NCBI RefSeq assembly: GCF_000775285.1
Contig: NZ_JJML01000023.1
Span: 1 to 51,982, forward strand
DNA from: Neosynechococcus sphagnicola sy1
GTDB taxonomy: Bacteria; Cyanobacteriota; Cyanobacteriia; Neosynechococcales; Neosynechococcaceae
Reading direction: 5' to 3'
DNA length: 51,982 bases
Below, one piece after another: positions 8,557-20,661 of the stretch (positions within the stretch are counted from its first letter, which is position 1; each line of letters begins with the position of its first letter). Made by a program: the position numbers and the translations under genes. Below the pieces are notes generated by a model, which saw only the letters and a program-made list of their open reading frames with translations, was not told where the DNA came from and searched no databases.

Positions 8557-11526
8557 ATGCACCAAAACCCTGATCAGTTGAGTGATAGCTCAGCAGCCCT
8601 ATCACAACCGCTGCTGCGATCTACGGTTGAGCCTGCATCTGATCACCAGACCTTACACACCCATGCTCGATCGCTACAGGCACTGCACCAAATTTTGGAA
8701 GTCAGCCTGGGATCAAGCTCCTTAACCGTTGCATTGCAAGAAATTGTTGAAATTATTAGTCATACCACGGGCTTTCCAGTAGTTGCCATCGAACGCTATG
8801 ACGAAGATCACCAGTTAATGATCTGTGAAGGCATGATTGGGATTCCCGCAGTGCTGGGGTGTCTAGCCGTTCCAGTTATGGATAGCTGGTCAGGAACCGT
8901 TGCCCGCACGGGTCAAGCAATCGTCCGAGTCTTTGACCCCGATGATACCCAGCCCTGGGATCGCCATGAACGCTTGCAGTCCCTGGCAATTCAAAGCTTT
9001 GTCTGTCTTCCCATTGCCGCCCAACAGCAGGTAATGGGGGTTTTAAGTCTGGCCCATCCCCATGGGGTGAGCATTGATGCCGATCTACTCCAGTGGGCGA
9101 CCAGTTTAGCCAATCATATTGCCCTGCTGTTGCAGCGCCAGCAAGTGGAAACAGCCCTCCGCCAGCAGGCGGAGCGAGAGCATCTCGTGGGGATGATTGC
9201 CCAGCATATTCGTCAGTCCTTAAACCTCGACCAGATTCTCAACACCACGGTCACGGAGGTGAGAACCCTCCTGCAAGCCGATCGGGTTTTAATTTATCAG
9301 TTTCAGCCGGATTGGAGTGGCACCATCACCGTGGAATCCGTCAGCAATGATTGGATCTCAGTGCTGGGAGCGACCCTGCGCGATGCCTGTTTTACCGATA
9401 AATATGTGGAATCCTACGCCAAGGGACGGATTCAGGTCATTGAAGATATCTACACCGCTAATCTCCAATCCTGTTATGCGGAATTCTTGGCGTGTTTTCA
9501 GGTGCGGGCGAATTTGGTGGTGCCCATTCTTCGTGAGCAGCAGCTCTGGGGACTTTTACTGGTGCATCACTGTCGGGATGCGCGACGGTGGCAATTGGTG
9601 GAAGTCAACCTGGTACAACACTTGGCGACCCAGGTGGGTATTGCCATTCAACAGAGTCAGTTCTATGAACAAACCCTCCGGCAGGCTCAGCGAGAAAGTC
9701 TCCTGAATGAGATTGTGGAGGCGATTCGCAACAGCCTCGATCGCGACGAAATTTTGTACCAGACAGTGCAACGGGTGCTCACTGCCTTTGGGGGGAGTCG
9801 GAGTATAGTCGGGCTATGTTCCGAAACCGACACCTGGTTCGATCACACGATGACAGCGGTTGTCCCTGGGGTGCAAGATACCCACGGACAGCCAATCCCG
9901 ATTGTGGGGAATCCCCATGCCCAGGCCGTCTTAGCCCAGGAAGACCCGATTGCAATTGACGATGTCTATACGTCACCAATCATGGCTCCGATCCTATCCC
10001 TGGCGCAGTCGCTAAAGATTCACGCCATTTTGGCGGTCTCGATCCGGTTTGAAGGCAAGGTCTGCGGCATTCTTTGCATTCAACAGTGCGATCGCCCCCG
10101 GACTTGGAGTGGCGACGAACAACTGCTCCTGAAGCAGGTGGCGGATCAATTGGCCGTTGCCATTCAGCAAGCAGAGTTATACCAGCAGGTGCAGCAACTG
10201 AATGTCACCCTGGAGCAGCAGGTGCTGGAACGCACCCGTCAACTCCAGCAGGCGTTAGATTTTGAAGCCTTCCTCAAAACCATTACAGATAAGGTGCGAG
10301 ATAGTCTGGATGAGCGACAAATCCTGCAAACAGCCGTTCAGGAACTAGCCCTGGTTCTGGGTTTAGAGCGTTGTGAAGCCGCACTATACAACGATGATCA
10401 CACCCTGGCGCAGATTCATTATGAGTATAAAGCCTGGTGGTTGCCCTCCTTGCTGGACACCCTGGTACCCCTGGATACCTTCCCTGAAATTTATCAACCC
10501 CTCTTAAAGGGTGAGTCCCTACAGTTCTGTGAGCTAGCAACGACTGAAACCACCTGGAGTGGCAAGCACTATACGGTGCTGTGTTGTCCCATTTTCGTCG
10601 ATCGACGACAAGGACTGGATCGCACTGTCCAGGGAGATCTTTGGCTCTACCGCGTTCAAAACCAGGCTTTTGGGGAACTAGAAGTGCGGTTAGTCAAGCA
10701 AGTTGCCAATCAGTGCGCGATCGCCATGCGCCAAGCTCGCCTATATCAATCTGCCCAAGCCCAGGTACAGGAACTAGAAAAACTGCATCAACTCAAAGAC
10801 GACTTTCTCAGCACCGTCTCCCACGAACTACGGACACCGATGTCTAACATTAAGTTAGCAGCAGACATGGTAGAGATGAGCTTGAAGAAGACGGATATAG
10901 CAGCAGCAGTGGCCAATAAAATCTGGCGCTACTTTGAAATTCTCCACGAGGAATGCCAGCGAGAGATTGGTTTAATCAATGACCTGCTGGATTTATCCCG
11001 TCTCGAAGCGGGGGTCGAACCCTTGATCTTGAAAACCATCCAACCCCATGCCTGGATTGCCCACATTGTCGAGTCTTTTCGAGAGCGAGCAGCCAGTCAG
11101 CAACAACAACTGATCATTCGCCTTCCTGCTAGCCTCCCTAACATCACAACCGATCTGTCGCTGTTAGAGCGAGTGGTTGTCGAGCTAATGAATAATGCCT
11201 GTAAATATACGCCTGCGGGGGGGCAGATTGTAGTCAGTGGCCAGCTAGAAACCCACGACTTGCAACTTCAGATCTGTAACTCTGGGGTTGAAATTGCTCC
11301 CCAAGAACTACCAAAGATTTTTGATAAGTTTTACCGCATTCCTAACAACGATCCCTGGAAGCACGGCGGTACTGGCTTAGGCTTAGCCCTGGTCAAACAG
11401 CTGGTGAATCATATTGGAGCAACGATTCAAGCTCAAAGTAGTGGTGGGCAAACCAGCTTCTTAATTCGGATCCCCAGGTTCCCTGCGGTTAGTGGAGATC
11501 CGACGGATACTGCCCTCACACCGTAG
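8557..11526 (+). CDS. Multi-GAF sensor histidine kinase
   Basis: A 989-residue soluble two-component sensor. Four GAF-type domains run at roughly residues 45-200, 215-365, 385-530 and 570-725. The second has the phytochrome-like text TVTEVRTLLQADRVLIYQF and DWISVLGATLRDACF, but I see no Cys typical of bilin attachment, so chromophore binding is unproven. A coiled coil (LNVTLEQQVLERTRQLQQAL, ~545-565) joins GAF3 and GAF4. The HisKA box FLSTVSHELRTPMSNIK places the phospho-accepting His at residue 756. The HATPase domain shows NACKYTPAGG, FDKFYRI and GGTGLGLALVKQL. There is no receiver domain and no adjacent response regulator, so it is an orphan kinase. Its 3' end overlaps the convergent prk gene by 11 bases. 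Confidence 0.9.
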   Translation: MHQNPDQLSDSSAALSQPLLRSTVEPASDHQTLHTHARSLQALHQILEVSLGSSSLTVALQEIVEIISHTTGFPVVAIERYDEDHQLMICEGMIGIPAVLGCLAVPVMDSWSGTVARTGQAIVRVFDPDDTQPWDRHERLQSLAIQSFVCLPIAAQQQVMGVLSLAHPHGVSIDADLLQWATSLANHIALLLQRQQVETALRQQAEREHLVGMIAQHIRQSLNLDQILNTTVTEVRTLLQADRVLIYQFQPDWSGTITVESVSNDWISVLGATLRDACFTDKYVESYAKGRIQVIEDIYTANLQSCYAEFLACFQVRANLVVPILREQQLWGLLLVHHCRDARRWQLVEVNLVQHLATQVGIAIQQSQFYEQTLRQAQRESLLNEIVEAIRNSLDRDEILYQTVQRVLTAFGGSRSIVGLCSETDTWFDHTMTAVVPGVQDTHGQPIPIVGNPHAQAVLAQEDPIAIDDVYTSPIMAPILSLAQSLKIHAILAVSIRFEGKVCGILCIQQCDRPRTWSGDEQLLLKQVADQLAVAIQQAELYQQVQQLNVTLEQQVLERTRQLQQALDFEAFLKTITDKVRDSLDERQILQTAVQELALVLGLERCEAALYNDDHTLAQIHYEYKAWWLPSLLDTLVPLDTFPEIYQPLLKGESLQFCELATTETTWSGKHYTVLCCPIFVDRRQGLDRTVQGDLWLYRVQNQAFGELEVRLVKQVANQCAIAMRQARLYQSAQAQVQELEKLHQLKDDFLSTVSHELRTPMSNIKLAADMVEMSLKKTDIAAAVANKIWRYFEILHEECQREIGLINDLLDLSRLEAGVEPLILKTIQPHAWIAHIVESFRERAASQQQQLIIRLPASLPNITTDLSLLERVVVELMNNACKYTPAGGQIVVSGQLETHDLQLQICNSGVEIAPQELPKIFDKFYRIPNNDPWKHGGTGLGLALVKQLVNHIGATIQAQSSGGQTSFLIRIPRFPAVSGDPTDTALTP

Positions 11527-12517
11527 CAGCCACCTTGGCTTCGGGGGCGGCTAACCGTTCATAGGTCGCCCGCATTTTCAATCCGGCCAGCACCTGGAAC
11601 AAGCCCGTGCCATTCGTAGAGCCAGGATACTCTCGGTGTTGCAGCAACAGATGGGTCAACTCCCCCTGATACTTGGCAGAGGTATTGCTCAAGTGGCTCT
11701 CGATGTAAATCACCTCTTCGAGATTATCAAACTGTCCATCGACTTCCAGCACCGAAACACTATGCCCATAATAGCTATCGGGGCCATAATACATCTTGAT
11801 CCCAGGATAGGAGCAGGTTAGCTTGCGGCCACAAGGCGTCCAGTAAATGGTGGAGCCTTCATCGAAGAGATAGGCGGGTTCCAAGCCTTCCACCCCATCC
11901 CGTTGGATCATTCTCACCCGCAAAATTTTCCCCTGATCGTCCTTGAGTAGCTCCGTGGGCAGTACCTGAATCACGACATCTGCAAACTCTTTCTGAGGAT
12001 CAATATAAGCCTTGAAGTCAGGGCGACGGGCATTGATGGCTGCGAGAACATCCTCATAGGTGTGACCCCGCTCTGACATGTCCCGCTGAATTTTCCAAGC
12101 GATCTTGACTTCATCGCTGATATCGAGGTAGACGCTAAAATCCAGCAGCTTCCGAACCCGCTCGTCGTATAGGGGATGCAACCCTTCCACCACAATGATG
12201 TGATTCGGCTCAATTTGCTCCGGCGGATCGATCATGCCGGTTTCGTGGTTGTAGATTGGCTTTAGGACGGAATGGCCGCTCTTCAAGGTCTTAATCTGCT
12301 CGTACATCAGATCAAAGTTATTCGCCCTCGGATCTAAGGCTGTAATCCCAGTTTCCTTGCGCTGCTTTCGATCCAGACAGTGGTAGTCGTCCAGACAGAT
12401 CACCGTAATGAATTCTTCTCCAAACAGGTCTGCCAACCGACGCAGAAATGTGGATTTTCCACACCCAGAGTCTCCGGCAACGCCGATGATAACCACGCGG
12501 TCTGGCTTAATGGTCAT
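11516..12517 (-). CDS. prk: Phosphoribulokinase
   Basis: Calvin-Benson-cycle enzyme phosphorylating ribulose-5-phosphate to ribulose-1,5-bisphosphate. The 333-residue product shows the P-loop GVAGDSGCGKST at residues 12-23 and ICLDDYH. Cys19 and Cys41 are the pair that forms the thioredoxin-reversible disulfide used by CP12/GAPDH complex regulation, so redox control is expected. LDPRANNFDLMYEQIKTLKS and VVEGLHPLYDERVR are typical. It is divergent from petH across a 507-base spacer and ends inside the last codons of the convergent GAF kinase. Confidence 0.98.
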   Translation of the reverse strand: MTIKPDRVVIIGVAGDSGCGKSTFLRRLADLFGEEFITVICLDDYHCLDRKQRKETGITALDPRANNFDLMYEQIKTLKSGHSVLKPIYNHETGMIDPPEQIEPNHIIVVEGLHPLYDERVRKLLDFSVYLDISDEVKIAWKIQRDMSERGHTYEDVLAAINARRPDFKAYIDPQKEFADVVIQVLPTELLKDDQGKILRVRMIQRDGVEGLEPAYLFDEGSTIYWTPCGRKLTCSYPGIKMYYGPDSYYGHSVSVLEVDGQFDNLEEVIYIESHLSNTSAKYQGELTHLLLQHREYPGSTNGTGLFQVLAGLKMRATYERLAAPEAKVAATV

Positions 12518-14224
<1,707 letters not shown>

Positions 14225-14267
14225 CCCCCAGCTCATTGCCAATTCATCTCTGCTTGGTAGCGGTTGC

Positions 14268-14297
14268 CAGGAGCGTCTGAGGATGCTCCTGTTTTTT
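14268..14297 (+). terminator. Rho-independent terminator of petH
   Basis: CAGGAGC and GCTCCTG form a perfect 7-bp stem with a 10-base loop, followed directly by six T. It sits 44 bases past the petH stop, between petH and the convergent pxcA gene. Confidence 0.85.
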
Positions 14298-14309
14298 ATG
14301 GGCAACTCT

Positions 14310-15638
14310 CTATTCGTTCATATTTCTCAGTGTCGCAACTGCCGAAGGAGACACCCGATTCAGATAGCGGAATATCCAATATTTGAAGACCGTGTCTAGG
14401 ATCACGGGGAATGTAGCAATAAAAATAAAGATAAAGTCACGATTCTCTGGTAAACCCAGATGTTTAGCAGCACCTTCCAAAATAACTTCCCATCCATGGG
14501 TGGAGTGAAAGCCTACAAAAATATCCGTGAATAAAATAATGATAAAAGCTTTAGCACTGTCACTGAGACCATAGACAATTTCGTCGATAAAAGACTTGAG
14601 CGTTGCCACATCACGCTTGTTAAAAACAATAAAGGCACCAAAGGCAATCACCGAGGCAAGGTCGGAAAAGATGTTCTTCACAGCTCCCCCCCCCTGCTGC
14701 CGGAACTCTTGGGCAATTTCAGTGGCCTTGGCTGCGAGCTTGTCCTCCAACTCTTCAGGTGTCAGCTTTGGCAGTTGACCAATTAAACTGCGAAATTTCA
14801 AATCTGCTTCAAACTGCTGTAATTCCTCTAGTGCTTCGGCTTCCATCTGTTGATTTAAAAAGACCTCAACCTGCTGATCGGGGCGCAAGCGATCAACAAT
14901 GGGGCCAGCAATTAGGGTTTTGGTGACAACCTGAGCCCCGATCGTGACTAAAATTAGGAACAGAATAAAGCGAATGGCAACAAAGGTTTTGGTTTGATCG
15001 GCACGGAAACTTTGAACCACCTCGGCCTCTGCTTTGGGGTCTAAGTTGCGTTGAATTCTCGAGAGGGTTCCTAAAATAGACCTGGGTAAAACTCCGGTTT
15101 GATCCGAAATACTTTCCGCACTCTCAAAGGCATCATCCACCGCAGACTTTCCGTTGCCTTTCCAGGAATTCTCTGTGTTGATGGTTTTGGGAATCAGCGC
15201 CAGGGATTTCGGAGACCTGGAAGGGGTGTACTTAGCAACCACACCATCAATGAACTGTAGTTTCTCTAAAACGATGGTGAACCCATCTTTGGTGTCGACC
15301 ATCCGACCATGACTGTCAGGAGTATGACCATTTTGCCCTCGACCTGAACTAAAGAAACTGACAATGGGATGACTCAGCTTGAATTCTGCCAGTCGGACTT
15401 TGACAGTGGTTAAATGCTGTTGCAACTCTGTCTGAAAATAGGCTAGAACCGTCTCACTATGGGTTGCAGTATCCGCAGATATCTTTTGACTATGAAAGTG
15501 CTCATCCTCAATGGCTTTAATCATCAGAGCCGCTTCATATGCCTGGTCTAGGGAGCGGTCTGGAGTCTGTCGCAGCCATTGGTCTGCATGGCGAAGACTG
15601 CCACCAATTTGTCTCAAGAGTGATGGTTTCATGGTCAA
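14310..15638 (-). CDS. pxcA: Proton extrusion protein PxcA (CemA family)
   Basis: Inner-membrane protein needed for light-induced proton extrusion and pH/inorganic-carbon homeostasis in Synechocystis; plant chloroplast homologue CemA/Ycf10. The 442-residue product has a long soluble N-terminal extension typical of cyanobacterial PxcA and a Pro/Ser-rich middle. Membrane segments follow from ~residue 218 (FVAIRFILFLILVTIGAQVV; DLASVIAFGAFIVF; AFIIILFTDIFVGFHSTHGW; FIFIFIATFPVILDTVFKYW). It ends YLNRVSPSAVATLRNMNE, the characteristic CemA C-terminus. FVGFHSTHGWE and KYWIFRYLNR are family hallmarks. It is divergent from the P-loop gene at 15772. Confidence 0.93.
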   Translation of the reverse strand: MTMKPSLLRQIGGSLRHADQWLRQTPDRSLDQAYEAALMIKAIEDEHFHSQKISADTATHSETVLAYFQTELQQHLTTVKVRLAEFKLSHPIVSFFSSGRGQNGHTPDSHGRMVDTKDGFTIVLEKLQFIDGVVAKYTPSRSPKSLALIPKTINTENSWKGNGKSAVDDAFESAESISDQTGVLPRSILGTLSRIQRNLDPKAEAEVVQSFRADQTKTFVAIRFILFLILVTIGAQVVTKTLIAGPIVDRLRPDQQVEVFLNQQMEAEALEELQQFEADLKFRSLIGQLPKLTPEELEDKLAAKATEIAQEFRQQGGGAVKNIFSDLASVIAFGAFIVFNKRDVATLKSFIDEIVYGLSDSAKAFIIILFTDIFVGFHSTHGWEVILEGAAKHLGLPENRDFIFIFIATFPVILDTVFKYWIFRYLNRVSPSAVATLRNMNE

Positions 15639-15771
15639 AAAATGCTCGGTATCGAAGGAGAATTACGGTAAGAATACCCGAGGTTGAGTTTGGTTATCAT
15701 TACCATAATTCTGGACAAACTTTATGCTAGGAAAACATAAGACTTTCTGGTATGTGGGATCGTAACAAATT

Positions 15772-17831
15772 ATGCAAACACCTACTGGAGTTCCTCCTGC
15801 CACCTGGATTGTAGGTGGAACCCGAAGTGGCAAAACAACAGCGCTTGTGACAGCATTGAGCCACTGGCAGCCGCGCAATTGTCTGGATGCGACAGTTTTG
15901 GTGTTTGCAGCCAACAGTGATAATCGGGCCATCCTCCTAGAGCAATTGCTGAAAGCCACTGAAGGGGAATATCAAGTCCGCTCCACGACCCCCCTAGGGT
16001 TTTTTCAAGATGAGGTGATGTTGTTCTGGCCCCTGCTGCTGCAATCCTTGCAACTGACGGCGCAGTTTCCCCTGCCCTTGCGTCCGGAAAATGAGCAAGA
16101 GTTGGCAACTCGCCTGTGGCGATCGCAGCTAGACCAAGGGCAGTTGCGGCTAGAAGGGGTGGCTGAAAGCCGCTTAGTTCGTCGGACACTCGATCTGATG
16201 CAGTTGGCGGCTCTCAGTGGGGTTGAGATCGGTGATATTGCCAATCTTTTATCGACGGGATTCCTTGGACAGGAGGCGAGGGTGGGTGCTGACATGGGGG
16301 CAGCCCTCACCTGTTGGCGAGACTGGTGTTTGCAGCGAGGACTCCTAACCTATGGTCTGGTTGCCGATCTCTATGGCCATTATCTCTTGCCCCATCCTAC
16401 GTACCAGCAACACTTGATACGGCGGTTTCAAGGGGTGTTGGCAGATGATGTGGACGAGTATCCGGCGATCGCCCGACAGCTCTTTGAATATTTTCTGGAT
16501 CAGCAGGTTCCGATGGTTTTTACTTACAACCCAGAGGGGGCGGTACGCCTTGGGTTAGGAGCCGATCCTCACTACTTAGCAGCCCTAGCGGCACGGTGCC
16601 AGGTCATAGCTCTCACCCCGCGTCCCATGTCCAGCCTTGGCGATCAGGTCGGTCAGCTGCTCCTAGAGGCGCTAGGAGATTTTACCCCCCCGTGACGACA
16701 CTCCCCTTAACTGTCCAGTCGATTCAGACTACCTCACGGGCACAACTGCTGCGACGGGTGGCGGCGGTGATCATCCAGGCGGTGCAGGCCCAAGAGGTTC
16801 AACCCCAGGAAATTGCCGTGATTGGCCCAGGTTTAGACGCGATCGCCCGATATACCCTGCGGGAAATTTTGACCCATGCCGGGATTCCAGTGATATCTTT
16901 GCAGGAACAGCGATCGCTAGCCAGTGTGCCGATGATTCGTGGGTTCCTCACCCTATTGGCGCTGGTATATCCGGGGTTGGGGCGCTTAGCAGACCGAGAT
17001 AGCGTCGCCGAGATGCTAGTTGTGCTCAGCCCTGAGATTGACCCAGTCCGGGCGGGGCTACTGGCCGATCATTGTTTTCAGCCAGATTTAGAACTCCCGA
17101 GTCTGTTACCAGTAAGGGCTTTCCCCCGGTGGGATCGTCTGGGATATGCAGCGACTACTGCCTATGACACCTTAGTGGCATGGTTAGAAAATCAGCGGCA
17201 ACAGTATCACCAACATCTGATCCCCACCCCTGTCGCCGTGCTGGATCGGGTTGTGCAGCTGCAATTAAGCAACAGGGGCACCCTATCTGCCGATCAAATG
17301 GCAGCACTCCGCGAGTTATTGGAAACTGCCCAACACTACTGGGAAGTTGATAGCCGCCTCCAACAGTGGGAGGTCAACCCATCAACCCCGACCCATAGGA
17401 TTGCTGCCTTCATTCAGTTACTGCGCAATGGGACAGTGACAGCTAACCCCTACCCAGTCAGCCCCCTGGATGCTGGGCGAGGGGCTGTCACCCTGGCAAC
17501 GGTGTTTCAGTACCGCTCGAGTCGAGTTGCCCATTCCTGGCAGTTTTGGCTGGATGCCGGATCTCAACGCTGGTTAACGGGCACCGATGCGCTGTTTGGC
17601 TCAGCCCTCTTCCTCCAAGAGCGTTTGGGTCAGCCCTGGACCGCGACAGAGGCTGAAGCTGCCTATCTCCAGCGGCTGCGACGGATTGTATTGGACTTAC
17701 TGGGTCGGGCTGGTGAACAAATCTTCCTCTGCCATAGCGACCTAGCAACCAATGGGCAGGAGCAAACGGGACCCCTGTTACCCCTGGTGAATGTCTCCAT
17801 GCCGATGGCGGTGGAGGGAACCCCTGCTTAG
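15772..17831 (+). pseudogene. AddB/UvrD-like P-loop NTPase, one frameshift
   Basis: Two open frames join into one ~686-residue protein. The N-terminal frame has a Walker A motif GGTRSGKTT (residues 15-23) and a UvrD-like Walker-B/acidic stretch LADDVDEYPAIARQLFEYFL. The second frame has LTVQSIQTTSRAQLLRRVAA, the motif EIAVIGPGLDAIARYTLREI and ARYTLREILTHAGIPVISLQ. These resemble the second RecA-like half of superfamily-I helicases and of AddB/RecB-type recombination proteins. The break is the C7 run at 16685-16691; eight C would make the frame continuous. No 4Fe-4S or PD-(D/E)XK nuclease motif was recognised at the C-terminus. The family is conserved in cyanobacteria as far as I recall; its exact role is unknown to me, with a DNA-repair function the best guess. 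Confidence 0.65.
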
Positions 17832-17873
17832 AACTGCCAGAAGTTGACCCCAAGGTCAGGGGTACCAGGGAGT

Positions 17874-18479
17874 TTAGGGGGATACCGGCAGAAAGGGGGT
17901 AGGCGGTGGGGTTCCTCCAGGCTCCGTGAAGCCCGCTGAGGGCACCAAGGGGGTGGGAGCAATGTCGCTAGGCGTGCCGTCGCCATCCAAACAAGTGGTC
18001 ATGGCCTTGGCTGCGGGGAGACTGGTGCTGCGACTCAGACCTGTGACACAGGCGGCATAGCGTTTGGGCAGGAGACTCCGGCGGCAATTGTCCATAACGT
18101 CGGTGGCATCGGGACTACCGAGTTGATTTAACTCGACGACACAGGTGGCTAGCTCCCTGGGCCGACGCACCTGACTACAGGAACTCAGCGCCGAAACGCC
18201 TTTAATGCTGGTTTTCTTGGTGATGTCTACCACGCAGCGAGATAACTCCTTCGGACGCAGGGCGGCAGCGCAGGCAGCGGCGGCTTGCTCTGCGGATACA
18301 TCGGTGGCCAGTATGTCTGCCCCACAATTTTTGTAGTCATGGGTAGTGGCTCGAAAGGTGCTGGCACCATAATCCCCAGCCTGGGCAGGTGAACCAGCCA
18401 GTCCCAGCCCGATGACACCTGCGATCGCCAGGAAGGTTGTCGAGCCGCGCCGCCCAATTTGGGAAGCCGAGATTCGCAT
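17874..18479 (-). CDS. Secreted Cys-rich repeat protein, unknown function
   Basis: A 201-residue protein from ATG 18479; a longer frame to 18566 exists but would bury the signal. The N-terminus (RRGSTTFLAIAGVIGLGLAG, then SPAQAG) is a clear Sec signal peptide with an AQA cleavage site. The mature part repeats a motif of about 35 residues, C..(A)LRPKELSRCVVDI, CSQVRRPRELATCVVEL and CRRSLLPKRYAACVTGL: a Cys followed ~13-15 residues later by CV, with RP/LP between. Paired Cys suggest disulfides in the periplasm. The C-terminal tail is Pro/Thr-rich. I know similar cyanobacterial hypotheticals but no function. Convergent with the P-loop gene. Confidence 0.75.
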   Translation of the reverse strand: MRISASQIGRRGSTTFLAIAGVIGLGLAGSPAQAGDYGASTFRATTHDYKNCGADILATDVSAEQAAAACAAALRPKELSRCVVDITKKTSIKGVSALSSCSQVRRPRELATCVVELNQLGSPDATDVMDNCRRSLLPKRYAACVTGLSRSTSLPAAKAMTTCLDGDGTPSDIAPTPLVPSAGFTEPGGTPPPTPFLPVSP

Positions 18480-18700
18480 CAGACGCGGACTTACGGAATG
18501 ACCCATTGGAAACATAAACGCTAACAGGGTGAAGGATGGAGAAAAGCTAGGTTGATTTTCCCACATCTGTCAATGCTGGTTAAAACCTTAGGGGACAGTT
18601 TTAGGAACCATTTTTTTTCTGTCTCAGAAATTACGACGGTTCCTCAACTACAGTGATAAGAGGTAGATTAATCCAAAAATAACCCCGCGAGTGTCCCAGT

Positions 18701-20608
18701 ATGCACCTGAGTGAAATCACCCACCCCAACCAGTTGCACGGTTTGTCCATTCAGCAACTGGAGCAGATTGCCCGCCAAATTCGGGAAAAGCATCTGCAAA
18801 CCGTTGCTGCGAGTGGCGGCCATTTGGGTCCTGGGTTAGGGGTTGTGGAGTTAACCTTGGCCCTCTACCAAACCCTGGATCTCGATCGCGATCGGGTGAC
18901 GTGGGATGTGGGGCACCAAGCCTATCCCCACAAATTGATTACGGGTCGCTATCACCAGTTTCACACCCTGCGCCAAAAAGATGGGGTGGCTGGCTATCTC
19001 AAGCGCAGTGAAAGTCCCTTTGATCACTTTGGGGCCGGCCATGCTTCCACCAGTATTTCCGCAGCCCTGGGCATGGCCTTGGCCAGAGATGCGAGGGGAG
19101 AAACCTTTAAAGTGGCGGCGATCATTGGCGATGGTGCCCTCACGGGTGGCATGGCGCTAGAAGCCATCAACCATGCGGGACATTTACCAAAAACCAACCT
19201 CCTGGTGGTTCTCAATGACAATGAGATGTCGATTTCACCGAATGTGGGGGCGATTCCTCGCTATTTAAATAAACTGCGCCTCAGCCCCCCGGTGCAGTTC
19301 CTCGCCGATAACCTCGAGGAGCAGTTCAAACACCTGCCCTTTGTTGGCGATTCCCTGTCCCCTGAGTTGGGTCGGATCAAGGAGGGGATGAAACGCTTAG
19401 CCGTGCCCAAAGTTGGGGCGGTGTTTGAAGAATTAGGGTTTACCTACATGGGGCCTGTCGATGGTCACAACATTGAGGAATTAATCACCACCTTCCGGCA
19501 AGCCCACCAGCAAACAGGGCCAGTGTTGGTGCATGTCGCCACCGTTAAAGGCAAGGGATACGAGATCGCCGAGCGCGACCAGGTGGGCTACCATGCCCAA
19601 TCGCCGTTCAATCTAGCTACCGGGAAAGCCATTCCCTCCAGCAAACCGAAACCCCCCAGCTACGCCAAGGTCTTTGGCGAAACCCTGCTAAGTCTGGCTC
19701 GAGAAAATCCCAAGATCATGGGAATTACCGCCGCCATGGCAACCGGAACCGGGCTGGACATCTTACAAGCCAAATTACCCCAGCAGTACATTGACGTTGG
19801 CATTGCGGAGCAGCACGCTGTCACCTTAGCAGCGGGAATGACCTGTGAAGGCATGCGTCCGGTGGTGACAATCTATTCCACTTTTTTGCAACGGGCCTAT
19901 GACCAGGTGGTTCACGATGTTTGCATTCAAAAGCTGCCCGTCTTTTTCTGTATGGATCGAGCCGGGATTGTGGGAGCGGATGGCCCAACCCATCAAGGCA
20001 TGTACGACATTGCCTATCTGCGCTGCCTACCCAACATGGTGCTCATGGCCCCCAAGGACGAGGCGGAACTCCAACAAATGATCGTCACGGGGATTGAATA
20101 CACGGATGGGCCGATTGCCCTCCGCTATCCTCGGGGCAACGGCTATGGGGTGCCCCTGATGGATGAAGGTTGGCAGCCCCTGCCGATTGGCAAGGGGGAA
20201 ATCCTACGTCATGGCGACGATCTCCTGCTGGTAGCCTACGGCTCCATGGTCTATCCTGCCCTCCAGGTTGCTGAACTTCTGGGTGAGCATGGCATTGCCG
20301 CCACCGTCGTCAATGCCCGATTTGCCAAGCCCCTGGATACGGAGTTGATTCTCCCCTTGGCTCAACGGATTGGGCGAGTGGTCACTCTGGAAGAAGGGTG
20401 CTTGATCGGTGGCTTTGGCACGGCGATCGCAGAGGCATTGCTAGACAACAATATTTTGGTGCCTGTGACTCGTCTGGGCATTCCCGACCAATTGGTGGAA
20501 CATGCGACCCCCGAACAATCAAAGGCAACTCTGGGTCTAACGAGTGCCCAAATTGCTGAACAACTGTTGAAATTGCAGATTGTGCAGCCTGCTGAAGTCA
20601 GCTGTTAA
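18701..20608 (+). CDS. dxs: 1-deoxy-D-xylulose-5-phosphate synthase
   Basis: Thiamine-diphosphate enzyme condensing pyruvate and glyceraldehyde-3-phosphate, the first and flux-controlling step of the MEP pathway feeding carotenoids, phytol and plastoquinone. The 635-residue product is full length. It shows [18 protein letters not shown] and [26 protein letters not shown] with [12 protein letters not shown] forms the ThDP/Mg site. The second transketolase domain has [14 protein letters not shown], and [15 protein letters not shown] lies in the C-terminal domain. It starts [16 protein letters not shown] at ATG 18701. The psb32 gene follows after ~50 bases in the same direction. Confidence 0.98.
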   Translation: MHLSEITHPNQLHGLSIQQLEQIARQIREKHLQTVAASGGHLGPGLGVVELTLALYQTLDLDRDRVTWDVGHQAYPHKLITGRYHQFHTLRQKDGVAGYLKRSESPFDHFGAGHASTSISAALGMALARDARGETFKVAAIIGDGALTGGMALEAINHAGHLPKTNLLVVLNDNEMSISPNVGAIPRYLNKLRLSPPVQFLADNLEEQFKHLPFVGDSLSPELGRIKEGMKRLAVPKVGAVFEELGFTYMGPVDGHNIEELITTFRQAHQQTGPVLVHVATVKGKGYEIAERDQVGYHAQSPFNLATGKAIPSSKPKPPSYAKVFGETLLSLARENPKIMGITAAMATGTGLDILQAKLPQQYIDVGIAEQHAVTLAAGMTCEGMRPVVTIYSTFLQRAYDQVVHDVCIQKLPVFFCMDRAGIVGADGPTHQGMYDIAYLRCLPNMVLMAPKDEAELQQMIVTGIEYTDGPIALRYPRGNGYGVPLMDEGWQPLPIGKGEILRHGDDLLLVAYGSMVYPALQVAELLGEHGIAATVVNARFAKPLDTELILPLAQRIGRVVTLEEGCLIGGFGTAIAEALLDNNILVPVTRLGIPDQLVEHATPEQSKATLGLTSAQIAEQLLKLQIVQPAEVSC

Positions 20609-20661
20609 ACAGGGTTCAGCGATGATCCCCTGGCTCTTGCAAAAGAGAACCCTCCCTCCCT

